Below are positions 36,771 through 45,353 of a stretch of 64,000 bases of DNA, piece after piece. The stretch comes from Leptospira venezuelensis (GTDB lineage Bacteria; Spirochaetota; Leptospiria; Leptospirales; Leptospiraceae). The notes under the pieces are model-generated. The model made no database searches and was not told the origin of the DNA. It was given only the letters and a program-made list of their open reading frames with translations. The position numbers and the translations under genes are program-made. Each line of letters opens with the position of its first letter. The first letter of the stretch is position 1. The stretch lies in assembly GCF_002150035.1 (NCBI RefSeq), contig NZ_NETS01000008.1:124001-188000 (forward strand), written 5' to 3'.

Positions 36771-37991
36771 TTAAAGAGCGAACTTAATACCTAGATTCGC
36801 AGAGTAGATTTTATCGTCAGTGGCCATAGCTTCTGCCAATACCTTGAACATCAATATGTTCAATTCAAAACCACCAACGAAATAGTTCATCTGAGTTCTA
36901 ACATCAGCAGATCCACTAGTCCTTAAGGATAATGTTCCACCTGCATTACCGTTCATCTGCTGGATCACCTGAGGAGGAAGACCGGATGCATTAGGATCCA
37001 AGGCCAAATAAAGCGGCCCGCTCACTCCTAAATTCAGTTTAGTATATCCGCTATTATTGGAAATACCGGCACCAGCAAACAAGGTTAAGATATAGAAGAG
37101 ACGAACCCCTGTTCTAATATCTACCGGAACAGATTGAACCTTAGATTGATAAGCGAAATTAACGTCCGCATCCCATTTACCTGTGGCAGGACCAAACTCA
37201 ACCTTAACTGCATCGGATCCACTCGGGTGATAGTTCATATTGATCTCTTCCCATTTTCTATGGAAACCGATCCCTAAACTAACTCCAGTAAAGCCGAAAA
37301 AATCTAACTTTGTATATCGTTCTCTAGCAATTTGGAATCTAACGGTCATTCCGAAACTGTTTACATTTCCAGACATGGATAAGTCTTTAGAAGTAGAATC
37401 GCTCAGAGACTTTATATCTCCGTTAGCAATATTACCTTGGAAACCGTGAGCATAAATATTGATCCTATGTAGAAACGATCGATTGGAATCCTTATTCTTA
37501 TCGTCTTTCTCCGGTTGGTCCGCAGGTCCTTGACCAAGTAACCATCCAAGGTTTACACCCACCATTGCTCCAGGATTAATCGAAGCTCCTACATTTGGGA
37601 ACTTAGGGATAGAAATATCTGCATATTGGATATTGATATCGTCTTTTTGGACTCCAGCAACTCCAAGTCCCGCTCCCACTTGGAAACGATTAACTGTCCC
37701 TGGTCCCATCATTGATGAATTGATATTTGCAAGAACAGAAGCGTCTGCCATTGATTTGGTGAGCTCATTCAAATATTCTTTGCGGATGGTTTCTTCCAAC
37801 CCGTTGAACTGAGACACTGTGGATGCTGGAATTATACTACAGACATTGTTTCCGGATGCAGGAGGAAGGCAGGAAACCTGAGCCTCTGCAGAAGAAACTG
37901 GGATGAAATATACAGAAGAAGCTAAAATAACAAAGGCGGCATACCGAATACACCGCCTAACTATACTCTTTAAAGGAGCCATTCGATCCAT
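36771..37991 (-). CDS. Exported outer-membrane beta-barrel protein
   Basis: 406 residues. Signal peptide: basic start, YAAFVILASSVYFIPVSSAEA, cleavage near residue 37. After a Cys pair (SCLPP, NVCSI) and a helical stretch come many amphipathic strands (FQVGAGLGVAGV, PGAMVGVNLGWLLG, RINIYAHGFQGNI, FGFTGVSLGIGFHRKW, TGVRLFYILTLFAGAG) and a final strand SANLGIKFAL. Leptospires have families of such surface proteins (the Lsa36-type layout is similar), but I cannot place it. Preceded by no close gene on the same strand other than the acyl-CoA dehydrogenase 34 bases upstream, so they may share a transcript. Confidence 0.65.
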   Translation of the reverse strand: MDRMAPLKSIVRRCIRYAAFVILASSVYFIPVSSAEAQVSCLPPASGNNVCSIIPASTVSQFNGLEETIRKEYLNELTKSMADASVLANINSSMMGPGTVNRFQVGAGLGVAGVQKDDINIQYADISIPKFPNVGASINPGAMVGVNLGWLLGQGPADQPEKDDKNKDSNRSFLHRINIYAHGFQGNIANGDIKSLSDSTSKDLSMSGNVNSFGMTVRFQIARERYTKLDFFGFTGVSLGIGFHRKWEEINMNYHPSGSDAVKVEFGPATGKWDADVNFAYQSKVQSVPVDIRTGVRLFYILTLFAGAGISNNSGYTKLNLGVSGPLYLALDPNASGLPPQVIQQMNGNAGGTLSLRTSGSADVRTQMNYFVGGFELNILMFKVLAEAMATDDKIYSANLGIKFAL

Positions 37992-38025
37992 TTTACCCTT
38001 GGACGATAGCTATTTCGAGTTTATT

Positions 38026-39156
38026 TCAGAGTCCTAAACTTCCACCAATAATTTCTTTCATGATTTCAGTAGTTCCCGCGTAGATCGTCTGGATCCTTGC
38101 ATCCAAATACGCTCTTGCAATCGGGTATTCCATCATATAACCATATCCTCCGAAGAACTGGAGACAAAGGTCTGTATGACGTTTTTGCATCTCAGTGGAG
38201 TAATATTTAGCCATAGAAGCCTCTACAGTTAATTTTTTCCCAGCAAGATGCTCCGAAACCACTTTGTCGACGAAGGTGCGGCACATTTCCAGTTCCGTAG
38301 CCATCTCCGCCATTTGAAATTTGATGTGTTGAAAACTTCCGATCTTTTTCCCGAAAGCCATCCTCTCTTTAATATATTTTAGAGTCATTCTCTGAACAAG
38401 TGCAGTGGCTTCTACCGCTGCGATTGCCAATACGAGACGCTCTTGCGCGAGTTTCATCATCAAATAACGGAAACCTTGTCCGTCTTTTCCGATTACATTC
38501 TCTTTAGGAACTACTACGTCGTTGAAGTATAATTCCGAGGTATCCTGAGCCTTTAGCCCGATCTTCTCGAGATTACGACCTCTTTCGAAACCTTTCATCC
38601 CCTCTTCTATCATAACAAGCGAAATCGTGCCATTTTCATGTTTCACGGCAGTAATTACTAAATTTGCAAGCTGTCCGTTGGAAATAAATGTTTTCTGACC
38701 ATTGACAACATAATGGTCTCCCTTATCCACGGCGCTGGTTCTAAGGCTTTTTAAATCAGAACCCGCTCCAGGTTCTGTCATAGCGACTGCTAAAATGCTG
38801 TCCCCGCTGCAACAACCAGGCAACCATCTCTTCTTTTGTTCTTCATTTGCATACGCACTGATATAAGGTGCGATCACATCGTTATGAAGGGATACAAAGA
38901 ATCCACTATTCCCAGCTCTGGAGGATTCTTCTATTACAACAACGTTATATAGAAAGTCTGCACCTGATCCACCATATTCTTCCGGAACATCTGGACAAAG
39001 TAATCCGCTTGCTCCCGCCTTCTTCCAAAGTTCTTTCGGAACCATTCCGACTTTTTCCCATTCATGATGATGAGGAGTAACTTCTGTTTCGAAAAACTTG
39101 CGCGCCATATCCCGAAAGGCGTTATGCTCTTCGGTAAATTGTAGGACTCTATCCAT
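38026..39156 (-). CDS. Acyl-CoA dehydrogenase, long-chain/isovaleryl-type catalytic base
   Basis: 376 residues, normal length. Flavoenzyme for the first step of fatty-acid (or branched-chain) oxidation. Visible: AVAMTEPGAGSDLKSLRTSA, FISNGQLANLVI, YIKERMAFGKKIG, QFFGGYGYMMEYPIAR, and IYAGTTEI near the end. The position of the usual base Glu in MCAD/SCAD (Y-E-G-T) is Ala here; the Glu of AQERLVLA matches the helix-G base used by long-chain and isovaleryl enzymes. Fifteen bases downstream of the metallo-beta-lactamase/cNMP gene stop, so probably the same operon. Confidence 0.9.
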   Translation of the reverse strand: MDRVLQFTEEHNAFRDMARKFFETEVTPHHHEWEKVGMVPKELWKKAGASGLLCPDVPEEYGGSGADFLYNVVVIEESSRAGNSGFFVSLHNDVIAPYISAYANEEQKKRWLPGCCSGDSILAVAMTEPGAGSDLKSLRTSAVDKGDHYVVNGQKTFISNGQLANLVITAVKHENGTISLVMIEEGMKGFERGRNLEKIGLKAQDTSELYFNDVVVPKENVIGKDGQGFRYLMMKLAQERLVLAIAAVEATALVQRMTLKYIKERMAFGKKIGSFQHIKFQMAEMATELEMCRTFVDKVVSEHLAGKKLTVEASMAKYYSTEMQKRHTDLCLQFFGGYGYMMEYPIARAYLDARIQTIYAGTTEIMKEIIGGSLGL

Positions 39157-39170
39157 TTATATCCCCCGTG

Positions 39171-41321
39171 TCAGTAGACGGTATTCATTCTCATGTAAAC
39201 GCCGGGATTCCGTTTAATGTACTGGATGAGTTCGTTCTGAGAAATAGAGAACAATTCCGTTTCTGATTCTGCTTGGAACGTGTAATTTGACACCAGCTTC
39301 TTGGATATCGAGTAAATCTCACCAACGAAATCTCCGTCTGTCAACTCGGCCAATTTTTTGCCATGTTGATATACGCTTACTTTTCCATGACGAATAATAT
39401 ATGCCTCGTGGTAAAACGCTTTTTCCGTAATAAGCACTGAACCTTTGTTCACCTTAGAAAGCCTCATAATCATTTCTAATTGAGTGACCTGATGGCTGGT
39501 AAGTCCTTTAAAATGACGCGAATCTAACAGTGTTTTCCAAGAGTTACTATCACGAATGCTGTTCAGTCGTATTAAGTTTTGTCTTAGGTCTGTATTTCTA
39601 ATAAACTGTAAGAACTTATTCTTCTCTATTGTAAGAGCTACTACATCAGTTTCTGCAAAAACATCCGCAGCTCTTGGAAGATCTAGAACCAGAGAAGCTT
39701 CTCCAAAATATTCATATTGCCCATATCGTTTAATGGGCGCTATATCGGACTCACTTAAGAGTCCTTCAAACTTTACGTTTCCGGAAGCGATGATATAAAA
39801 TTTATCACCCGGAGTTCCCTTCTTGATAATCTGATCACCACGTTTGTATTTTTCGTCGCGTACGATCAGTAGGAATTCCTTCGCCTTCTCTATTGGGAAA
39901 CCGCTGAAAATATCAATTTGGCTTAAGATGTCTAGAAGGTTATAAGCCTCCATATGTTTAGGAGGAGTGATTTCAGGATAAACAGTGTTCTCTATTCCGA
40001 AACGAGCTAGTTTCAGTTTAGTACCGGGAGGCATATCCGTTCTTGCGATATGATACACAGTGATTTTTTCCTGGATCTCAGGAGGTAAACTTGCTAAATA
40101 ACTAACTCTTGTATGAAGAGGAGGAATTCCCGCCTCATGATAGATAATCCTTCTGTCCCACGGGAATTCTTTTAAAAATTTCCAACGAGATTCCGGAAGA
40201 ACTCCTTTCTCGTACATCTTATCATGAACGTCAGGTTCATTTAAATGATCAGAAGTATACACGAAAGATTGGTCTTGGAAGAAAAACTCGAATCCTACAG
40301 AAGGAATAGAATGTAATGCATAATGAAAATTGAATTCTCCACCGTTGATCATCGCAGGCCTTCCTATGATGATTTGCTGGAAATTGAAAAGTTCCAATAA
40401 TTCCTTACGAGGAATTTTAGTAAGAGCTGAGTATTTACGGATGAAACTTTCCATCACAGTTGCAGTTGCATGAATTGTGATCTTGGTTTCTTCCATAATT
40501 TTCTGGAAAGTCCCCGCATCATGATCCGCATGGCAGTGAGTAAGAATCACGTGGTTTATCAGTTTAGGATTTACATTGGACATCCTAAGCCACTCTGTAG
40601 AATTCACAGGCGGATCCACCATGATACCTTGGTGGTTTAACCAGATAATAAAACCTGAAGTGTTATCCTCAGGATCAAATCCATGAGAAGGTCCTAGACA
40701 AGTAATTCCAAGCAAAGGAGCTTGAAAAGGTTCCTTTAGTCTATGACCGATCTCATATTTGATATTAAATCCAACTTCTCCAGGAATCTCGGTCTCTTTA
40801 GTTCCGTCAGTAATTCTAAAATCACCTGAAGGAAGTTTACGGACCAAAACCTTTCCTAAGTTGACCATATTATCTTTATCGAATACTTGGAAGTCGACTA
40901 CATCATCTAACCCCTTATATCCTCTAAAATATGCCATCTCTGCCTTCATATCAGGAAAGCCGAAAGATTCTGCCCCATCCAAATATTCGGACTCTAAATT
41001 GATCTCTTCAGGACCCATTAAGGATTCTTTAAGTACTGTGATGAGCTGATCTTTCTGTTCAGCAGTACAGATGATTGTGGTCTTTTTTTGTCTTAAGAAG
41101 AAGTTAAAGTAAATCGGGAATTCAAGCTCTGCAGTGCTGATCCCTTTTTCTACATGAAAGAATTTGTTAGGAAGTATAAATACCAGGGGAGTCTTTTTTT
41201 CAGCCATCGTATCTTTGATGGTCTCGGGAGGAGAGCCGATTTGAAAGAAGCCCTCACTTGTTTCTACTAGATAGCCCCCTCTAGGAAGCTCTATGTATCC
41301 CCTGGTTTGTTCTTTTAGCAT
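39171..41321 (-). CDS. Metallo-beta-lactamase-fold protein with two cyclic-nucleotide-binding domains
   Basis: 716 residues, cytoplasmic. Residues 195-450 are an MBL fold: HxHxDH at 262-267 (THCHADHDAG), later Asp in VYTSDH and His in IPPLHTRV as further metal ligands. Residues 480-590 form a cNMP domain (YKRGDQIIKKGTPGDKFYII, with YFGEASLVLDLPRAADV as the phosphate-binding cassette) and 600-710 a second, weaker one (GDFVGEIYSISKKLVSNYTF). The first 190 residues match nothing I know. Either a metallo-hydrolase regulated by cAMP/cGMP or a phosphodiesterase sensing its own substrate. First of a unit with the acyl-CoA dehydrogenase. Domain calls are solid; activity is not. Confidence 0.82.
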   Translation of the reverse strand: MLKEQTRGYIELPRGGYLVETSEGFFQIGSPPETIKDTMAEKKTPLVFILPNKFFHVEKGISTAELEFPIYFNFFLRQKKTTIICTAEQKDQLITVLKESLMGPEEINLESEYLDGAESFGFPDMKAEMAYFRGYKGLDDVVDFQVFDKDNMVNLGKVLVRKLPSGDFRITDGTKETEIPGEVGFNIKYEIGHRLKEPFQAPLLGITCLGPSHGFDPEDNTSGFIIWLNHQGIMVDPPVNSTEWLRMSNVNPKLINHVILTHCHADHDAGTFQKIMEETKITIHATATVMESFIRKYSALTKIPRKELLELFNFQQIIIGRPAMINGGEFNFHYALHSIPSVGFEFFFQDQSFVYTSDHLNEPDVHDKMYEKGVLPESRWKFLKEFPWDRRIIYHEAGIPPLHTRVSYLASLPPEIQEKITVYHIARTDMPPGTKLKLARFGIENTVYPEITPPKHMEAYNLLDILSQIDIFSGFPIEKAKEFLLIVRDEKYKRGDQIIKKGTPGDKFYIIASGNVKFEGLLSESDIAPIKRYGQYEYFGEASLVLDLPRAADVFAETDVVALTIEKNKFLQFIRNTDLRQNLIRLNSIRDSNSWKTLLDSRHFKGLTSHQVTQLEMIMRLSKVNKGSVLITEKAFYHEAYIIRHGKVSVYQHGKKLAELTDGDFVGEIYSISKKLVSNYTFQAESETELFSISQNELIQYIKRNPGVYMRMNTVY

Positions 41322-41353
41322 GGAAAATTCCGCCGCAGTCGAGATCGAATTTT

Positions 41354-41668
41354 TTATTTATGTCTTTCGATGAAACTTTTGATTTGCGCCTTAGGAAGAG
41401 CTCCTATGATCTTATCCACCAATTGTCCGTCTTTGAAAAGTAGAAGGGTCGGCAAAGATTGGATATTTAATTTTTGCGCCGTGTCCTGGTTGTCGTCTAC
41501 GTTTAATTTTTTAATTTTTAAGATATCATTCATCTCGGACGAAAGCTCTTCCAGAACCGGGGAAACCATTCTACAAGGACCACACCATTCCGCCCAGCAA
41601 TCTACTAGAACCATACCCTTGTTGATCTCGGAACTGAAAGTTGAATCGTTTATTTCGGTCAATGCCAT
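41354..41668 (-). CDS. trxA: Thioredoxin
   Basis: 104 residues, the standard size. Active site WAEWCGPCRMVSP (C-G-P-C), DDNQDTAQKLNI, SLPTLLLFKDG with the cis-Pro, and a C-terminal helix. Cytoplasmic disulfide reductase. Strong AGGAGA ribosome binding site. It follows 41722-42531 by 53 bases on the same strand. Confidence 0.94.
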   Translation of the reverse strand: MALTEINDSTFSSEINKGMVLVDCWAEWCGPCRMVSPVLEELSSEMNDILKIKKLNVDDNQDTAQKLNIQSLPTLLLFKDGQLVDKIIGALPKAQIKSFIERHK

Positions 41669-41721
41669 GTGCTAGATTTTCTCCTGTTTTTTTCCCACTC
41701 TTTATAACAAATTGGACGGGT

Positions 41722-42531
41722 CTATTTCTTCTTTTTCTTCTTTTCCTTCTCAGCTTCTATCGACTCTACCTTTTCTTTTAGGGATTCTATCAGGGTTTTT
41801 GTCTTTCCCAGGTCCTCCGTTTCGCCTGTGGTTTGCAGGATTTTACGGTTTACCTCCAAAAGGGATATGGATTTTTTCAAATCCCCTGCGTCCTGAGTAG
41901 ACAAATCGAATTTGGCACGATATTCCTGGGCCGCGAAGTTACAAAGTTCCAGAATTAAATTATAGTGTTCTTGTCTAGGATAGTAAAACGGATTCTCCAA
42001 GTCTCTTTCCTTCTCAAAAGCCCGGAAGTCAAAAAGATTCTTACTAAGTATGGCGATTTTGAAATGTATCTCCGGAAAGCTCCATTTCCACTTTGAGTTT
42101 GAACCGAACGCCTCGATTGTATTGGTTGTGCAGGTCTTAAGTCCCTTTACATAATTTAGTCTTTGGAGAGGATTAAATTCTATAATTTTAGCAAGAAGGT
42201 CCTTATTCTCCCCTAAACCAGACTCAAAGTCGGTTCCGACTACCTTCTCCATAAAAGAGATCGCACTATAAATTTCTTTCCTCCCCTGGTTGAGGTAGGT
42301 ATCCGATTTCAAATCCAAGATCGCTACGGAGATCTCATTGATTAGAAGGCAGGTATTTATGTTTTTGATAGAATTTAAGGAAAGAGCCACATTAAAGTAG
42401 CCTTCCATTTTAGGATCTTTTCTGGATTGGGCCTTGAGAAGATTTGCTTCCTTCTTCAAATCCTCCAAAAATGCGCGAAAATCCGCCAGTTTCTCCTGGA
42501 ATTCCTGCTTTTGTTCCTTGGTAAGGGCCAT
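41722..42531 (-). CDS. Helical protein of unknown function with Lys tail
   Basis: 269 residues, no signal peptide, mostly helices. Contains a conserved-looking core (LSLNSIKNINTCLLINEISVAILDLKS in part; FNPLQRLNYVKGLKTCTTNTIEAFG in part; KWSFPEIHFKIAILSKNLFDF in part) and ends in a run of Lys (EAEKEKKKKKK). No family recognised; I believe it is spirochaete-specific. Its ATG lies three bases after the stop of a 55-residue gene (42535-42702), suggesting cotranslation. Confidence 0.65.
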   Translation of the reverse strand: MALTKEQKQEFQEKLADFRAFLEDLKKEANLLKAQSRKDPKMEGYFNVALSLNSIKNINTCLLINEISVAILDLKSDTYLNQGRKEIYSAISFMEKVVGTDFESGLGENKDLLAKIIEFNPLQRLNYVKGLKTCTTNTIEAFGSNSKWKWSFPEIHFKIAILSKNLFDFRAFEKERDLENPFYYPRQEHYNLILELCNFAAQEYRAKFDLSTQDAGDLKKSISLLEVNRKILQTTGETEDLGKTKTLIESLKEKVESIEAEKEKKKKKK

Positions 42532-42534
42532 TAA

Positions 42535-42702
42535 TTACACCTGCACATTTATCAGACTTCCGACAGAAAGAGCGTACATATAATCGGAATTCGGAGCATT
42601 CTCCGCTTTTTTCCGATCTTCTTCTTTTTCTTCCTCTCCGCCCGGTTCTCGAACTGGAAGAGGAACGGAGATTGAATCTAATGGGCTGGATTCTATTCTC
42701 AT
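42535..42702 (-). CDS. Small acidic protein, unknown
   Basis: 55 residues: MRIESSPLDSISVPLPV, then a Glu/Lys-rich stretch, then SDYMYALSVGSLINVQV. ATG at 42702, TAA at 42535; its stop is separated by only TTA from the next ATG. Support comes from tight spacing, sensible composition and a clear hydrophobic C-terminal end; the ribosome binding site (GGACGAG) is modest. The short YMYALSVGSLINVQV end may bind a partner. Confidence 0.55.
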   Translation of the reverse strand: MRIESSPLDSISVPLPVREPGGEEEKEEDRKKAENAPNSDYMYALSVGSLINVQV

Positions 42703-42820
42703 AAACTCGTCCGTTTTTGCCTTTCTATCTGAACCGAAGTCCCAGTAGAATTATCGGCTAGTTCCTACTAACTATTTGACATATATTACAGAGGCAAAAT
42801 CCTAACTAAGGAGATAGTAT

Positions 42821-43066
42821 ATGTACGCACCACTCGCATTTTTAAATTTAGGCCCTTGGGAAATCTTTTTCATACTAGGTTTAGCTCTCCTGCTTTTCGG
42901 GGGCAAGCGACTTCCCTCTTTAGCAAAGGATTTAGGGGACGGAATACGCCAATTCCGGAAATCTCTATCCGGAGATGCAGAATCTGAATCTGCTAAAATC
43001 CAGGAACCAGAAGCAAAACCAGCGACTCCTGCTTCTTCCACTAAAAAATCCAAAAAATCCGCTTAA
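42821..43066 (+). CDS. tatA: Twin-arginine translocase subunit TatA
   Basis: 81 residues. Short N-terminal helix LGPWEIFFILGLALLLFGG, hinge GGKRLPSLAKDLGDGI with amphipathic helix FRKSL, and a disordered acidic then Ala/Lys/Ser tail. The FGGKRLP box is diagnostic. No tatB follows, so TatA may do both jobs. AAGGAG six bases before the ATG. A hairpin lies between it and tatC. Confidence 0.92.
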   Translation: MYAPLAFLNLGPWEIFFILGLALLLFGGKRLPSLAKDLGDGIRQFRKSLSGDAESESAKIQEPEAKPATPASSTKKSKKSA

Positions 43067-43074
43067 ATATGATT

Positions 43075-43093
43075 AGGGCCCTCGGGCCCTTTT
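43075..43093 (+). terminator. Intercistronic hairpin between tatA and tatC
   Basis: AGGGCC-CTCG-GGCCCT then TTT, eight bases past tatA. The T run is short, so partial termination is likely, giving more tatA than tatC message. Confidence 0.6.
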
Positions 43094-43123
43094 ATAACCG
43101 GGAAGGAATTCCAACCTTTCGAT

Positions 43124-43921
43124 ATGCCTTCTAAAAAAAAGAGCCTTTCTAGTATTCCCCAACCTGTAATCTCTGCATCAGAGGAAAGTCTTCCTCATGA
43201 TAGAGAAAAGTTTATGACCCTGGGGGAACATTTAGAAGAATTACGTTCCGTACTTATCCGTTCCATTCTTGTCTTTACTGTTTTCTTTGTGGTTGCTTTG
43301 TATTTCGGAGAAGAGCTGCATAAGATAGTTATTAAACCGTACAAGAACATTTTGGGGGAATCAGCTACATTCTACCAAATCAAACTCATGGCTCCTTTCA
43401 TGGTTTATCTACGAACTGGATTCATGGTCTCTATTTTGATTACTTTTCCGTTCGCGTTAGCTTTTTTATGGAGCTTTGTTTCTCCCGCATTGGAGCCCAG
43501 AACCGCAAGACTCGGAAAAGCGCTTATTGCATTTTCCACAGTTCTATTTTGGTTAGGAGTTTGGCTTTGCTGGGCACAAGCATTCGAAAGTTTCCTAAAA
43601 ATATTCTTAGTCACTGTTCGACCTTTAGATATAGAAACCAGACTTCCTATAGACGAATACTATGACGTATTCTTCAATATGCATCTGATCTTCGGATTGT
43701 CTTTCCAACTTCCGGTGATCATGGTATTGCTTGCAGCAGTCGGGATATTAAAACTTTCTTTTTTGCTAAAACATTGGAGAGAAGCATTCATAGGGATCGC
43801 ATTCGCTGCAGCAGTATTATCTCCCGGACCAGACGTAATTTCCATGTTAATGTTATTCGTTCCATTGCTGGTCTTATTCGCGATCTCTCTGGCATTGATC
43901 GCAATTATAGAGAGGAAATGA
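43124..43921 (+). CDS. tatC: Twin-arginine translocase subunit TatC
   Basis: 265 residues with six membrane helices. The N-terminal amphipathic segment has the conserved LEELR (37-41; Glu essential for signal recognition), and FVSPALEPRTARLG (118-131) matches the F-P-A-L...R-R-L loop. The Glu at the twin-arginine pocket of E. coli (E103) is Thr127 here. Final helices contain SFQLPVIMVLLA and LSPGPDVISMLML. Coupled to the next gene. N-terminal 25 residues (Lys/Ser/Pro-rich) are an extension. Confidence 0.9.
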   Translation: MPSKKKSLSSIPQPVISASEESLPHDREKFMTLGEHLEELRSVLIRSILVFTVFFVVALYFGEELHKIVIKPYKNILGESATFYQIKLMAPFMVYLRTGFMVSILITFPFALAFLWSFVSPALEPRTARLGKALIAFSTVLFWLGVWLCWAQAFESFLKIFLVTVRPLDIETRLPIDEYYDVFFNMHLIFGLSFQLPVIMVLLAAVGILKLSFLLKHWREAFIGIAFAAAVLSPGPDVISMLMLFVPLLVLFAISLALIAIIERK

Positions 43922-43922
43922 G

Positions 43923-45023
43923 TTGTTTCCAAATCTTCAGTCCAAGCATAAATTAGCATTCGCTTCATTTACCGCGTCTTTTGTATTATTCTTATCTTAT
44001 TTACTTTTGGACGATTTTCTCTTCGGGGAAGAGATCAGAAAAGAATTAAGGGCATATGTTTGGGTTCGTCTGGGAGTCGGTCTTTTATTTTCAATTGTTC
44101 TAGGAATAGTCACCTATTTTCTATTAAATTTAAGTTTTAAATCTCTCAAATCTATTTCTCAACTATTACAAAACTGGTCCCAGGATGTGTATGAGGATTC
44201 AGGAGAGTCTGAAAAAGATGATGAGTTAGGAGAACTTGCTAGACATTTCCGCATCGCTCTTTACCAGAAAAAAACTAAAGAAGAAACAGTATCCCAAGAA
44301 TCTTTAAACAAAAAGGAAAGAGAACTTTCAGATAGGATCCAGAAATTTTTTCATAAAATCAGACTTCATAAGATCAAAAATCTAGATATCACCGTTTTTC
44401 CTCGGTCCTCCGATACTGGAGAATCAGATTACGCAAATATCATTCCGACTGCCGACGGTTGTTTTGGAGTGTTAGCAGGTTTCCCCAATCACGGAGCAAT
44501 TGAATCTTCTCTCAAGGCAAGGATAGAAGGAATGATCTCACTCGCTCAGGAAACCACTGGGCTTAGAGGAGAAGATCTACTCTATAAAATAGACAGAGCT
44601 CTACGATCTACGCCTATCTCTTATCTGAATCTCACACTATTCTATTTAGAAACTAGAAATGGAGAAGCAGGCATCTTGCAATTTCAAAAACTGCCCGCGC
44701 TTGTTCATAAAAGTGGTAAAACGAATATATTACCGATCTCTAAACAGGTATTTTACGATTTCAGAAATTCCGCAAGAGACGTTAAGAAGATTCAGATCAG
44801 ACCTGGAGAATATTTGGTTTTCTTAAGTGATAGACTGACTGAACTTACTAGTTCGGCAGGTGTAAATCCACTTTTGATCCAACTACAAAACTGGAGTTCT
44901 GGCAGAGAATATAAAAACTCCAGAGAACTCACACTGGACTTCGGAAGATTTTTAGAAATGGAATCCGGCAAAAAAGGACTTTCTAAGGCAGCAATTCTGA
45001 CTGTGGGTAGAGTCCGAGATTAG
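43923..45023 (+). CDS. Membrane-anchored PP2C/SpoIIE-like protein, probably catalytically dead
   Basis: 366 residues from a TTG one base after the tatC stop; AGAGGA lies six bases before it. Two membrane helices (about 10-30 and 48-70), a HAMP-like linker (SLKSISQLLQNWSQDV), coiled coil to about 150, then a SpoIIE/RsbU-type PP2C domain. In active members two Asp in G-G-D-x-x-D and an Asp before G-H-G bind Mn; here the text reads ESDYANIIP and LAGFPNHG, keeping only one of them. So it likely binds a partner rather than dephosphorylates. Cotranscribed with tat genes; the cognate anti-sigma partner is not here. Confidence 0.75.
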   Translation: MFPNLQSKHKLAFASFTASFVLFLSYLLLDDFLFGEEIRKELRAYVWVRLGVGLLFSIVLGIVTYFLLNLSFKSLKSISQLLQNWSQDVYEDSGESEKDDELGELARHFRIALYQKKTKEETVSQESLNKKERELSDRIQKFFHKIRLHKIKNLDITVFPRSSDTGESDYANIIPTADGCFGVLAGFPNHGAIESSLKARIEGMISLAQETTGLRGEDLLYKIDRALRSTPISYLNLTLFYLETRNGEAGILQFQKLPALVHKSGKTNILPISKQVFYDFRNSARDVKKIQIRPGEYLVFLSDRLTELTSSAGVNPLLIQLQNWSSGREYKNSRELTLDFGRFLEMESGKKGLSKAAILTVGRVRD

Positions 45024-45192
45024 AGACGCAGAGGGTGTAAAAGAGTCACGGAGTTTTTGGCACGCAGAGACGCCAAGACGCAGAGTTTTTTAGAATTTTT
45101 TACTTCTCAATTTTTAAACAAACCTCTCTGCGGCTCCGCGACTCTGCGTGAGATAACCGTGCACTGCGCCTCTCCAAAACTCTGTGCGAGCC
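45023..45192. repeat. Long hairpin repeat, ACGCAGAG family, copy upstream of adh
   Basis: Left arm 45023-45090 (contains CACGCAGAGACGCCAAGACG) and right arm 45125-45190 (contains CTCTGCGGCTCCGCGACTCT), imperfectly inverted around an A/T-rich loop of about 35 bases. Arrangement and core match 46401-46562. Between 45193 and 45353 lies only the adh promoter region. Confidence 0.75.
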
Positions 45193-45353
45193 AAAATCGA
45201 CCGCGGGACAATATTCATTTTTTAGAATGAAGAAAAAATTAAAAACAAAACCTATGCAGTCCTGTCTAATCAGGGAAATTTTTTCGACTTAAAAATTCAG
45301 AATTTCTCAGCGCTTAAAATTCATCCAATATTCCAAACCAAACGAGGAACAAA

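Noticed and set aside
36737..36787. 16-codon leader-peptide-like frame with AGGAG on the plus strand
   Set aside because: Coincides with the hairpin at the end of the convergent outer-membrane gene and has no downstream gene on that strand to regulate.
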